Origin: VAXT01 sp964591295
GTDB lineage: Bacteria > Actinomycetota > Thermoleophilia > Gaiellales > Gaiellaceae
Assembly (NCBI GenBank): GCA_964591295.1
Contig: CAZQAG010000004.1
Span: forward strand, 1-64,000
Direction: 5' to 3'
DNA length: 64,000 nucleotides
In this document: in pieces, positions 6,994 through 14,148 of the stretch
Numbering within the stretch: the stretch's first letter is position 1
How the letters are laid out: every line of letters begins with the position of its first letter
The notes under the pieces: model-generated
Databases searched by the model: none
Told to the model about the DNA's origin: nothing
The model's input: the letters and a program-made list of their open reading frames with translations, nothing else
Position numbers and translations under genes: made by a program

Positions 6994-8168
6994 GCGACAT
7001 CGACACGACGACCTGGCTCCGAAACGCGAGCGACCTCCTGCTCGAGCCGGATCCCGGACCGACCCCGTTCGCGATCGAGGGCCTGCTCGTCGAGAAGGCG
7101 ATCGGCGCGATGGTGGGACCGCCGAAGGTCGGGAAGACCTGGGCCCTCCTCGAGTGTGCACTCGCGATCGTCACCGGCCGGGAAGCGTTCGGTCACTTCG
7201 CGGTCCCGACGCCGGGGCCGGTCATCGTCGTGCTCGAAGAGAGCGGCGAGGTCGCTCTCAGGCGCCGGTTAGACCGTCTCGTGCGCGGATACGCGCTCGA
7301 ACCGGCGACGCTGGACGGTCTCTACGTCGCCGCCAACCGCCGCGTCCGGCTCAACGATCCCGGCTGGCAACGCAACCTGGTCGCCGCCGGCCAGGAGATC
7401 GGGCCGCGGGCGATCTTCCTCGACCCGCTCGCCCGACTGAAGGGCGCAACGGTCGACGAGAACGTGCAGCGCGAGCTCGGGCCGGTGCTCGACTTTCTGC
7501 GCGACCTTCGGAACGCGACGAACGCGGCCGTCGTCTTCGTCCATCACGTCGGCCATACCGGCTCACACGCGCGGGGCTCGAGCGACATCGAGAGCTACTG
7601 GGAGAGCAAGATCACCGTTGGCCGGCAGGACGGCGCGAGCACGCTGAACGCCGAGCACCGCGAGGCCGAGGCGATCGCCGAGTTCCGCTACCGGCTCGAC
7701 TTCGACCAGACGACGCAATCGCTGCGCCTCGACGCTGACCAACGCGCCGAGAAGATCCGCGAGGAGGTCGCCGCCTTCCTGGCCGAGCATCCGAGGGCGA
7801 CGGCGAACGAAGTCGCCGAGGCCGTGAGAGGCCGCAGGATCGACGTACTCGCCGAAGTGAAGGCGTACAGGGCGCTGCCTCCCAACGAGGCTAAGACCCG
7901 GTTCCCATTCAGCGGGAACCACACGGAACCAGTGGGGTCGGCACCTCACACGCCGCTGGTTCCCACGATCCCCCTCTCCCCCCGTAGGGGGAGGGGGTCG
8001 GGAACCGCTGCGGCTGGTGCTGGTTCCGAGAGGCCCTTCCTCGGTGATGAGCTCTATCCCCTACTGCTCGCCGAGGCCGGCCAGCGCGGGCATGTCTTCG
8101 AGGACGAGTTCACCGCGGCGTATGCGCTGCACCGACTCGTCGAGCGGTCGCGAAAGGCAGTCGCTTGA
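6990..8168 (+). CDS. RepA/AAA_25-like replication ATPase
   Basis: The GTG start at 6990 overlaps the previous stop. The 392-residue product is a RecA-fold ATPase of the plasmid RepA (DnaB-like hexameric helicase) type. Walker A is MVGPPKVGKTW (about residues 41-51), VIVVLEES follows, Walker B is AIFLDPLAR (about 141-149), and a VVFVHHVGHTG motif with a downstream HARGSSDIES precedes strand exchange-like regions. It would unwind DNA at the element's own origin. Residues about 300-345 form a low-complexity Pro/Arg/Gly linker encoded by DNA packed with inverted GGTTCC repeats (7900-8027), which could be the origin itself. A short helical domain ends the protein. Confidence 0.75.
   Translation: MSDIDTTTWLRNASDLLLEPDPGPTPFAIEGLLVEKAIGAMVGPPKVGKTWALLECALAIVTGREAFGHFAVPTPGPVIVVLEESGEVALRRRLDRLVRGYALEPATLDGLYVAANRRVRLNDPGWQRNLVAAGQEIGPRAIFLDPLARLKGATVDENVQRELGPVLDFLRDLRNATNAAVVFVHHVGHTGSHARGSSDIESYWESKITVGRQDGASTLNAEHREAEAIAEFRYRLDFDQTTQSLRLDADQRAEKIREEVAAFLAEHPRATANEVAEAVRGRRIDVLAEVKAYRALPPNEAKTRFPFSGNHTEPVGSAPHTPLVPTIPLSPRRGRGSGTAAAGAGSERPFLGDELYPLLLAEAGQRGHVFEDEFTAAYALHRLVERSRKAVA
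7900..8027. repeat. Cluster of inverted GGTTCC/GGAACC repeats inside the ATPase gene (possible origin)
   Basis: Six GGTTCC or GGAACC hexamers occur in 128 bases. GGTTCCC (7900) faces GGGAACC (7914), and GGTTCCC (7958) faces GGGAACC (8000) across a G/C-block palindrome. Single copies lie at 7925 and 8022. They fall in the linker-coding part of the replication ATPase gene. Iterons inside or next to a rep gene are a known origin layout in small plasmids and satellites; the assignment here is inference. Confidence 0.4.
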
Positions 8169-8176
8169 CCGGCACC

Positions 8177-8217
8177 CGATTTTTCCGGCCGCGAAACGCT
8201 CCGCGCAGTCCGCAAGG
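8177..8217. repeat. 41-base motif directly after the ATPase gene, repeated at 8581-8621
   Basis: A 41-base segment just after the ATPase stop resembles 8581-8621, which just follows the next gene's stop. Both begin CG(A/G)TTTTTCCG and end CAGTCCGC(A/T)AGG, with a variable centre; I count about 26 of 41 identical positions. It may be a protein-binding or RNA-processing site marking gene ends. No function is evident. Confidence 0.4.
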
Positions 8218-8256
8218 CATCTTCCTACAGATTCGACCGAAAGAAGGGGGTATCCG

Positions 8257-8580
8257 ATGACGAGCCCGTACAGCGCCGAAGAGCTCGAGCAGGTCGCCCG
8301 TGACGCGATCGAACGCTACTGGGCCGCGGTTGAGATGGCCGACGGCGTCCGCGAGGCATGGAAAGAGCAAGGCGAGCTGCTGACGGTTGAGTGGCCGAAC
8401 GGCACCCAGAGCGAGGCGCCGCTCTTGAAGCTGCTCCGCGAGGCCGAACGCGACGCCGACCGCTACCGCCGTGCGATCCCGAAGCCGACGAAGCGGCCGG
8501 GGCGAAAGCCCGTCGCCGTTCGCTCGCCGCGGGCGAAGCTCCGCGCCGTCAAGGACAAGGGGCCGAGCGAGCCCGCATGA
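8257..8580 (+). CDS. Small helical protein, possibly small-terminase-like
   Basis: ATG 8257 follows a GAAGGGGG ribosome-binding sequence. The 107-residue product is helical and acidic up to residue 75, with GTQSEAPLLKLLREAERDADRYRRAI, then a basic tail rich in K, R and P. The combination of a conserved position in a satellite and a helical segment before a basic tail recalls P27-type small terminase subunits (xxxPLxKLxREAxxxxxRY). That would fit a satellite that redirects a helper's packaging. The resemblance is weak and stated as a possibility only. Confidence 0.5.
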   Translation: MTSPYSAEELEQVARDAIERYWAAVEMADGVREAWKEQGELLTVEWPNGTQSEAPLLKLLREAERDADRYRRAIPKPTKRPGRKPVAVRSPRAKLRAVKDKGPSEPA

Positions 8581-8621
8581 CGGTTTTTCCGACGCGGCGC
8601 TTCCCCTGTCAGTCCGCTAGG
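8581..8621. repeat. Second copy of the 41-base post-stop motif
   Basis: This begins immediately after TGA 8578-8580 and pairs with 8177-8217. The conserved ends are TTTTTCCG and CAGTCCGC(A/T)AGG. Having two copies, each placed at a gene 3' end and each followed by a new ribosome-binding site, argues against chance, although the match is imperfect. Confidence 0.4.
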
Positions 8622-8659
8622 TCAACTTTCCTGGCCCCAGGTCTGGGAGTTTCGCGCTG

Positions 8660-8857
8660 ATGGGCCAGCTCGTCGACTTCCCCGCCGACGTCTTCGCCCG
8701 GTGGAGAGCCCGCTTCCCCGAGGAGGCAGAGCTCGACCCTGACCCGCGCGAAGGCTGCGGTCCGTGCTGCGATTGCCAGCAGCGGTTCGCGTGGCGCGGG
8801 TACGACGGGCTTTGCGCCGTGTGCTTCGAGTACGAGGACGGGAGGCCGGCGACATGA
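8660..8857 (+). CDS. Small zinc-ribbon-like protein
   Basis: This 65-residue acidic protein has CGPCCDCQQRFAWRGYDGLCAVC, that is, CxxC near residues 33-38 and another CxxC about 15 residues later, typical of a zinc ribbon. The stop overlaps the excisionase start (ATGA). Such small zinc-binding proteins are common in actinobacterial integrative elements; the function is unknown. Confidence 0.55.
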   Translation: MGQLVDFPADVFARWRARFPEEAELDPDPREGCGPCCDCQQRFAWRGYDGLCAVCFEYEDGRPAT

Positions 8858-9087
8858 CCGAGCGCCTCCTCACCGCCCGCGAGCTCGCCGACCTGCTCGG
8901 TCTGTCGCCGGGCACCATCCTCGACCGCTTCGAGCGCGGCGACCTTCCCGGCTTCCGGCTCGACGGCGGCCGCATCGGCGCTCCGGTGCGGTTCCGGTGG
9001 AGCGAGATCGAAGCGTGGCTCGAGGAGGGGCGCTGCGGGCCGACTTTGCAACAGACTGTTGCTAAGCAACCGGAATCGGTGGCATGA
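8854..9087 (+). CDS. HTH excisionase / recombination directionality factor
   Basis: The 77-residue product has the winged helix-turn-helix of the HTH_17/excisionase family: LLTARELADLLGLSPGTILDRFERGDLPGFRL, then RFRWSEIEAWLEE. Such proteins bend att DNA and bias integrases towards excision. It lies 660 bases upstream of the integrase, as expected. The tail contains a glutamine/valine-rich extension. The identification is good; the activity is inferred from family and context. Confidence 0.78.
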   Translation: MTERLLTARELADLLGLSPGTILDRFERGDLPGFRLDGGRIGAPVRFRWSEIEAWLEEGRCGPTLQQTVAKQPESVA

Positions 9088-9144
9088 TGGGCGCATGCTC
9101 GATTGCCCCGGGCGCCGTAGTTCCCTTTTCACAGCATCGCGCGT

Positions 9145-9184
9145 GCCTCCGGCCGCAGGGGGGCAATCCCTGTCGGCCGGAGGC
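9145..9184. other. Strong hairpin upstream of the 9207 gene
   Basis: GCCTCCGGCCG (9145-9155) pairs perfectly with CGGCCGGAGGC (9174-9184), and an inner CAGGG pairs with CCCTG, leaving a 7-base loop. No T-run follows. It lies between the excisionase gene and the 9207 start, within 25 bases of the ribosome-binding site. It may be an operator, an attenuating leader or a small structured RNA of the element. Confidence 0.5.
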
Positions 9185-9206
9185 TCCTGCGCGTGAAGGG
9201 AGCACC

Positions 9207-9578
9207 ATGCCTAGCACCACCACCCCCGAGCTGGTCAGCGTCGACCAGGAGCTCGTCGTCGAGGCTCTCGCCCTCGTCTTCGCGGCCGCCGACGTCTTCA
9301 ACGTGCGGGCCGGCAGGCAGGACACCCCGCTCGGCGAGTTCTTCGCGAAGGAAGCTGCCGATCTTCAGATGCAGCTCTTCGGCTCAACGGCTGGCGCCGA
9401 CGGAACTGACCCCGTCGAAGTCGAGGTCCAGGCGCGCGCGAACCACCTCATCGCCGACGCCCTCGAGGCCAGCGTGGAGAACGGTCTCATCAGGGCCTAC
9501 CGGAAGCACGCGGCCGACATGCGAGAAGCCGGGACGGTCAACGTCCCATTCGACAACGCGATGGCTGCCGGTGTCTAG
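9207..9578 (+). CDS. Hypothetical 123-residue helical protein of the satellite
   Basis: ATG 9207 follows GAAGGGA. The soluble, acidic product is largely helical (DQELVVEALALVFAAADVFN, then FFAKEAADLQMQLFG and RANHLIADALEASVENGLIRAYRKHAAD). No family is recognised. Its stop overlaps the GTG start of the next small gene. The position between excisionase and integrase suggests a role in element maintenance, but nothing in the sequence demonstrates it. Confidence 0.6.
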   Translation: MPSTTTPELVSVDQELVVEALALVFAAADVFNVRAGRQDTPLGEFFAKEAADLQMQLFGSTAGADGTDPVEVEVQARANHLIADALEASVENGLIRAYRKHAADMREAGTVNVPFDNAMAAGV

Positions 9579-9759
9579 CCGGACTCCCGAACTAGGAACC
9601 CTCGTGACGCTGCTCGAAGAGTTGAACGAGCAGCTTCTTCGGGTCGAGGACCGTCTCGAACAGCGGCTAGACGATCTGGAAGCGCCCAGGGAAGCGCAAG
9701 CAGCCCTGCGGCGCCAGCGGCTGCGAATCGTTGCCGAGGGAAGAGAAGACGATGCCTAG
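9571..9759 (+). CDS. Small coiled-coil protein overlapping the integrase start
   Basis: From GTG 9571 the frame gives 62 residues, dominated by a heptad-like helix (TLVTLLEELNEQLLRVEDRLEQ, then RLDDLEAPREAQAALRRQRLR). It overlaps the preceding stop and also the integrase ATG at 9752, so the three are probably one transcript. Function is unknown; it may be an oligomerisation partner. Confidence 0.5.
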   Translation: MSSRTPELGTLVTLLEELNEQLLRVEDRLEQRLDDLEAPREAQAALRRQRLRIVAEGREDDA

Positions 9760-10867
9760 CGTCCAACGCGGCTCGGTCGTCAAGAGCGGAGGCGGCTACG
9801 GCGTCCGCTTCTACGACGTCGACGGGACGCGTCGGCGGGAGGCCGGCTTCCGCACGAAGAGCGAGGCCCGCGAGTGGCTCGACGAGAAGACGAAGGGGGT
9901 CGCTGCGCTTCGGCGTGGCGACCCCGTCGCCCTCGCCCGAACCGAAAGCGTCACGGTCGAGCAGGCGGTCGATCGCTACCTCGCCGCGCACGAGGTCGAC
10001 CCGGCGACGACCGACAAGCTGCGGGCGCAGCTTCGCCACGCGACTGCGGCCTTCGGCGATCGTGAGCTGAGGACGCTTCGCCCCGACGAGCTCGCCGCGT
10101 GGCGGCGCGGGCTCTCTGAAGGCTCGCGCTCCGACGTATTCCGGGCGCTGCGCCAGGTGCTCGAGCAGGCCGCGCGATGGGGCTGGATCGAGAGCAACCC
10201 GGCCCAGCACATTCGGAATCCTCGCCCGAAGAGGCGCGAGTTCGAGCCGTTCACGTCCTGGGAGGAGCTCGAGGCGATCGTGGCCGAGCTCGACCCCCGT
10301 TTCGCGGCGATCCCGATCTTCGCGGCCGGGACGGGCCTGCGGCCGGAAGAGGTCTTCGCCCTCGAGCGGCGCGACCTCGATCGCGAGGCGAACGTCGTCA
10401 CGATCGAGCGGGTCTACACCCAGGGCCGCTTGAAGCCGTGCGCGAAGACGAGCAGGCAGCGGCGGCGCGTTCCGCTTCGCCTCCGCGTCGTCCAGGCGCT
10501 CGACGAGCTCCCGGTCCGGCTCGACTCGAAGCTGCTCTTTCCCGCGGCGAGGGGCGGGCACGTCGACCTCGAGAAGTTCCGGCACCGGGAATGGGCCCCG
10601 GCGCTGCGCGCGGCAGGCATCGCCCATCGGCGGATCTACGACCTGCGGCACACCTACGCGACATGGTCGCTCGCGGCCGGCGTCGACCTGTTCACGCTCA
10701 GTCGTCGAATGGGCACGTCGCTGGCGATGATCGACGCGACCTACGGGCACCTTGCGCCCGACGCCGACGAGCGCGAGCGGGCGCTCCTCGATGCGTTCGA
10801 CGAATCGTTTGGGCCAGGAGTGGGCCAGGCGACCGCTAAGAATGGCTATGCGGATGAGAGGACTTGA
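9752..10867 (+). CDS. Tyrosine-type site-specific integrase of the satellite
   Basis: The 371-residue protein has an N-terminal arm-binding domain (SGGGYGVRFYDVDGTRRREAGF), a SAM-like core-binding domain (about residues 65-150) and a C-terminal catalytic domain. The catalytic domain shows GTGLRPEEVFAL (first Arg), RIYDLRHTYATW (HxxR-type box) and the nucleophile region MIDATYGHL. ATG 9752 is preferred over the upstream in-frame ATG at 9731 because it matches the family start MPSVQRGSV. The gene ends inside the att site: its last codons and TGA 10865-10867 are tRNA-Leu sequence. The arm repeats at 10810-10827 also lie within its coding end. Confidence 0.93.
   Translation: MPSVQRGSVVKSGGGYGVRFYDVDGTRRREAGFRTKSEAREWLDEKTKGVAALRRGDPVALARTESVTVEQAVDRYLAAHEVDPATTDKLRAQLRHATAAFGDRELRTLRPDELAAWRRGLSEGSRSDVFRALRQVLEQAARWGWIESNPAQHIRNPRPKRREFEPFTSWEELEAIVAELDPRFAAIPIFAAGTGLRPEEVFALERRDLDREANVVTIERVYTQGRLKPCAKTSRQRRRVPLRLRVVQALDELPVRLDSKLLFPAARGGHVDLEKFRHREWAPALRAAGIAHRRIYDLRHTYATWSLAAGVDLFTLSRRMGTSLAMIDATYGHLAPDADERERALLDAFDESFGPGVGQATAKNGYADERT
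10810..10827. promoter_or_regulatory. Arm-type integrase-binding repeats, right side
   Basis: Two TGGGCCA heptamers 11 bases apart (10810 and 10821) lie in the final codons of the integrase gene, 20 bases before attR. They match the pair at 2903-2920. The same 11-base phasing is used by the unrelated GGGCAAAAGTT pairs of the tRNA-Asn modules further right. Confidence 0.5.
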
Positions 10868-10881
10868 ACCTCCACGGGGTT
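10848..10881. repeat. attR-like site inside tRNA-Leu
   Basis: This is the tRNA-side copy of the 34-bp direct repeat shared with 2755-2788. It overlaps the integrase stop codon and the T-arm and acceptor strand of the intact tRNA-Leu gene. Insertion therefore restored a complete tRNA gene. Confidence 0.92.
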
Positions 10882-10932
10882 GCCCCCACACGGCCCTGAA
10901 CCGTGCGCGTCTACCAATTCCGCCACATCCGC
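10849..10932 (-). tRNA. tRNA-Leu (anticodon CAG)
   Basis: The 84-base gene reads on the minus strand from 10932. The acceptor strand GCGGATG pairs with CATCCGC plus discriminator A. The D-arm begins GGCGGAATTGGTAGACGC, the anticodon stem CACGG/CCGTG closes the loop TTCAGGG with CAG at 10896-10898, a long leucine-type variable arm is present, and the T-arm has GGTTCAAGTCC. CCA is not encoded. Its 3' half serves as the attachment site of the satellite. Confidence 0.95.
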
Positions 10933-11035
10933 GCAGCAGAGCGGAATTCTAGCCGCGCCTCAGGGGAGCGGCCGGCGGGCGGAGCCGCGTCTACCAATTC
11001 CGCCACATCCGCCTGGCTGACCAATTCTAGCCGCG
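10906..11035. repeat. Degenerate tandem duplication of the tRNA-Leu 5' half
   Basis: Bases 10906-10932 (the 5' end of the tRNA) recur exactly at 10986-11012, and AATTCTAGCCGCG recurs further on (10945 and 11023). The unit of about 80 bases is thus duplicated with small changes. The second copy lacks the rest of the tRNA and is not a gene. It may be a scar of an earlier recombination at this locus. Confidence 0.8.
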
Positions 11036-11053
11036 GTCGTCTCCGTAACTACG

Positions 11054-13474
11054 ATGTCCAATCTGACGCGGGTCGCTTTCTTCTCGACGCTCTTGCTCGT
11101 CGCGCTTCCGGCGCTTGCGGGCGCGGTCCCCAAGGGGACTGTCCCTCCGGGTGGGCTAGTGGAGGTCGTGGTGACCTTCGACGCGCCGCCGCTTGCCCGC
11201 GCCACGCACACGGCTGACCTTCGCGCTCCCGCGGCCCTGTCTTACCTGCAGGAGCTCTCCTCGACGCAACACGTGCTCGCAGCGCGGCTCCGCGACGAGA
11301 TCCCGGGCATGAAGATCCAGCGGCGCTACTCGGTTGTCGTCAACGGCTTCGCGGTCACCCTTCCCGAAAGCGAGCTCGGGCGGCTCGAGGGCACCGACCG
11401 CGTCGCCCGTGTCTACCCCAGCGTCTCTTACAGCGCTCAGCGATCCTCGACCCCGGGCTTCATCGGGGCGACAGCGCTCTGGGGCCCGAAGCTGGCCACT
11501 GCCGGCGGCGGGATGAAGATCGGGATCATCGACGACGGCATCGACCGCACGCACCCGTACTTCAGTCCGCGGGGCTATCGCATGCCCCGGGGCTTCCCGA
11601 AGGGCCGGCGCTCGTTCACGAGCGCCAAGGTGATCGTGGCGCGGGCGTTCGCGCCACGGACTCCGAAATGGCGCTACGCGAGCAGGCCCTTCGACCCGCT
11701 CTATTCCGCCCACGCGACCCACGTCGCGGGGATCGCCGCCGGCAACTACCGCACCAAGGCGAAGGGATCCCGTATCTCGGGAGTGGCGCCGAAGGCCTAC
11801 ATCGGCAACTACAAGGCGCTGACGGTCCCGACACCCGGCTTCGGACTGAACGGAAACTCGCCGGAGATCGTGGCCGCCATCGAAGCGGCCGTCCGGGACG
11901 GGATGGACGTGATCAACCTCTCGCTGGGAGAGGCCGAGATCGAGCCCGGACGCGACATCGTGGCCGCGGCGCTCGACGGAGCGGCTGCTGCCGGAGTCGT
12001 CCCGGTGGTTGCCGCGGGCAATTCTTTCGGCGATCTCGGCGCAGGCTCGATCAGCTCACCCGGGACGTCGGAGCAAGCGATCACGGTCGCCGCCGAGACG
12101 GAGCCCGACCGGACGATCGCAGGCTTCTCGTCCGGCGGGCCGACTCCGCTCTCGCTCCGGATGAAGCCGGACGTGACCGCTCCGGGGGTCGACGTGCTCT
12201 CCTCCGTCCCAAGACGGGCAGGAACGTGGCAGTTCTTCAGCGGCACGAGCATGGCGGCGCCCCATGTGGCAGGCGCTGCGGCGCTGCTGCGGCAGCGACA
12301 TCGCGGGTGGACCGTCGAGCAGATCAAGTCTTCCCTCGTCCTCACCGGCGGCCCGGTCTTCGTCACTACCGAGGTCGAGGCGAACGCGACGCGTGAGGGC
12401 GGAGGAACGGTAAGCCTCGTACGGGCCGACTCGCCGCTTTTCTTTGCCTCCCCGACCGGTATCTCGTTCGGCTTCGTCGCTCCCGGCAGCTCTGCGACCC
12501 GCACCATCGCTTTGACGGACACGGTCGGCGGGAGCGGCCCATGGACGGTGACGGTCTCCGCGCAGCAGCCGGCAGCCGGAACCACGGTCAGTACGGCTTC
12601 CCCGGCCAACGTCCCCGGTGCGCTTGTAGTGCTCGCCTCTGTCGCACCGGGCGCGACCCAGGCCGAGCACACGGGGTTCGTAGTCCTCTCTCGCGGAGGC
12701 GACAGCAGGCGGATCCCGTACTGGTTCCGAGTCACCGCCCCTGCACTTGCGGCGGCCCAGACAACGGCGCTCACGCGAACGGGCACGTATACGGGCGACA
12801 CCCGGGGGCATCCCGCGCTCGTCGACTCGTACCGCTATCCCGAGGATCCCCGTGAGCACGGCGTCCCGCGGACACTCCTCGGGCCGGAACAGGTATTCCG
12901 TGTGGTGCTCAGCAAGCCCGCGGCGAACTTCGGCGTGGCCATACCCGGAGGGAACAACCTGGTGCAGCCGCGGGTCGTCCGCGCGGGCGACGAGAACCGG
13001 CTCCTCGGAGAGGTGGCGCTCCCCTACAACGCAAATCCGTACCTACCCGCCTTCGGGGTCGCGATGCCCGTAGCCGGCGCGGCGCTGCCCGGGGCCGGCT
13101 CGTACGACATCGTCTTCGACAGCCCCACTCAGTCGGGTGCGGGTCCATTCACGTTCCGGTTCTGGATCAGCGACACGACCCCGCCGCGGCTACGGCTCGT
13201 TTCGGCCCGAGGCGGAACGCTGCGGATCTCGGCCCGGGACAGTGGCTCGGGGATCGACCCGCTCACGATTCGCCTTTCGGTCGACGGCCGCCGCCGGTCC
13301 GCGAACTTCGACCCCACTCGCGGGCTCGTGACCGCCTCGATCCGAGGTCTGCGACGCGGGCGACACGCGCTCAAGCTGTCCGTATCGGACTACCAGGAGT
13401 CCAAGAACATGGAGAACGTACGCCGAATCCTCCCCAACACACGGCGCCTCAGCACCGCGTTCATCCTCCGTTAG
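11054..13474 (+). CDS. Secreted S8-family subtilisin-like serine protease
   Basis: The 806-residue protein has a signal peptide (residues 1-24, cleavage near ALAGA), an inhibitor I9-like propeptide (about 30-125) and a peptidase S8 domain. The triad is visible as D160 in IGIIDDGID, H223 in HATHVAG and S399 in GTSMAAPH, with oxyanion N323 in VAAGNS. The C-terminal half (about 450-800) contains beta-sandwich modules, including a DTTPPRLRLVSARGG bacterial Ig-like repeat, but no sortase motif. It probably degrades extracellular protein. It ends with a 4-base overlap with the convergent gene at 13471. Confidence 0.9.
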   Translation: MSNLTRVAFFSTLLLVALPALAGAVPKGTVPPGGLVEVVVTFDAPPLARATHTADLRAPAALSYLQELSSTQHVLAARLRDEIPGMKIQRRYSVVVNGFAVTLPESELGRLEGTDRVARVYPSVSYSAQRSSTPGFIGATALWGPKLATAGGGMKIGIIDDGIDRTHPYFSPRGYRMPRGFPKGRRSFTSAKVIVARAFAPRTPKWRYASRPFDPLYSAHATHVAGIAAGNYRTKAKGSRISGVAPKAYIGNYKALTVPTPGFGLNGNSPEIVAAIEAAVRDGMDVINLSLGEAEIEPGRDIVAAALDGAAAAGVVPVVAAGNSFGDLGAGSISSPGTSEQAITVAAETEPDRTIAGFSSGGPTPLSLRMKPDVTAPGVDVLSSVPRRAGTWQFFSGTSMAAPHVAGAAALLRQRHRGWTVEQIKSSLVLTGGPVFVTTEVEANATREGGGTVSLVRADSPLFFASPTGISFGFVAPGSSATRTIALTDTVGGSGPWTVTVSAQQPAAGTTVSTASPANVPGALVVLASVAPGATQAEHTGFVVLSRGGDSRRIPYWFRVTAPALAAAQTTALTRTGTYTGDTRGHPALVDSYRYPEDPREHGVPRTLLGPEQVFRVVLSKPAANFGVAIPGGNNLVQPRVVRAGDENRLLGEVALPYNANPYLPAFGVAMPVAGAALPGAGSYDIVFDSPTQSGAGPFTFRFWISDTTPPRLRLVSARGGTLRISARDSGSGIDPLTIRLSVDGRRRSANFDPTRGLVTASIRGLRRGRHALKLSVSDYQESKNMENVRRILPNTRRLSTAFILR

Positions 13475-13710
13475 GAGCGATCTCGGTCGTTGGTCGTGGG
13501 CAGCTGGGCGAGATCTCGCTCGACGCTCGCCGCGAACTCGTCGCTGTCGTCCTCCAACTCGGGCTTCAACAGACGCAACTCACCCTTCCGCCGCGCGCGG
13601 TAGCGGGCGCGTCGCCCCTCCCAACCGAAGCGGGTCGTCAGTCGAGGCCACTCCGCAGCTACGAGGACGGCGACAGCGCAGGCGAGCAGCAGGATCCAAA
13701 CCCAGCCCAC
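13471..13710 (-). CDS. Small single-pass membrane protein
   Basis: The 79-residue protein has one N-terminal hydrophobic helix (WVWILLLACAVAVLVAA). A basic, then acidic cytoplasmic tail follows (RRARYRARRKGELRLLKPEL, then DDSDEFAASVERDLAQL). No family is recognised. It is 32 bases downstream of the PGPGW-type protein gene on the same strand, so the two may be co-transcribed. Confidence 0.6.
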   Translation of the reverse strand: MGWVWILLLACAVAVLVAAEWPRLTTRFGWEGRRARYRARRKGELRLLKPELEDDSDEFAASVERDLAQLPTTNDRDRS

Positions 13711-13742
13711 GAGCCGATTCTAGCTGCGCCGTCGAAGCGCGA

Positions 13743-14117
13743 TCAGAACGGGAGCAGCGGAATGCCCCAGGCGTATGCCGCAGTCACGGCGGCCACGACG
13801 ACGAGCACGCCGAGGAGCCCGAGGATGAGCTGCTGCGCTCGGCTCGCACGCTTGACCCTGTCGGTGGCATCGCTCATCTGATCAATTGTTCGCTCGAGCA
13901 AGCGCTCGGCCCAGACGAACTCGAGCGCCAGCACGGCGAGCCCGGCAGCCACCACCAGCAGACCGGGCCCCGGCAGAGGGATCATCGCCAGTCCCGCGAG
14001 CACGATCACGAAGCCCCCCAGCACGACCGCGCTGCGGACGACCTTGCTGCGCTCTCGATGACGCTCGCGGCGTTCTTTGACTCCGTCGATGAATCGACGG
14101 CGCGGGCCGGTCTCCAT
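13743..14117 (-). CDS. PGPGW-motif transmembrane protein
   Basis: The 124-residue protein has two hydrophobic hairpin helices, at about residues 27-75, with the diagnostic IPLPGPGLLVVAAGLAVLALE between them. This matches the small actinobacterial PGPGW-type membrane family of unknown function. A third hydrophobic segment lies near the C-terminus (LILGLLGVLVVVAAVTAAYAW). It is flanked by the giant adhesin gene upstream on the same strand. Confidence 0.75.
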   Translation of the reverse strand: METGPRRRFIDGVKERRERHRERSKVVRSAVVLGGFVIVLAGLAMIPLPGPGLLVVAAGLAVLALEFVWAERLLERTIDQMSDATDRVKRASRAQQLILGLLGVLVVVAAVTAAYAWGIPLLPF

Positions 14118-14148
14118 CGGCGGAAGCCTAGTCGCGCTCGGCTGTGGG

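Larger units (their letters stand above)
2755..10881. mobile_element. Integrated phage-satellite-like element in tRNA-Leu
   Basis: The element is bounded by the perfect 34-bp tRNA-Leu repeats at 2755 and 10848 and spans 8.1 kb. Genes run mostly rightward: unknown 93-aa protein, HK97-type capsid, a chain of small head or unknown proteins, RepA-like ATPase, small proteins, HTH excisionase, integrase. Many adjacent genes overlap by 1 to 4 bases. I find no portal, large terminase, prohead protease, tail, lysis or repressor gene, so it cannot be a complete phage. Size, capsid and replication ATPase suggest a capsid-encoding satellite that borrows packaging and tails from a helper. The alternative is a decayed prophage, but the gene chain looks intact. 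Confidence 0.8.

Noticed and set aside
2755..10881. A complete prophage
   Set aside because: No portal, large terminase, tail, lysis or repressor genes were found, and 8.1 kb is too small for a tailed phage.
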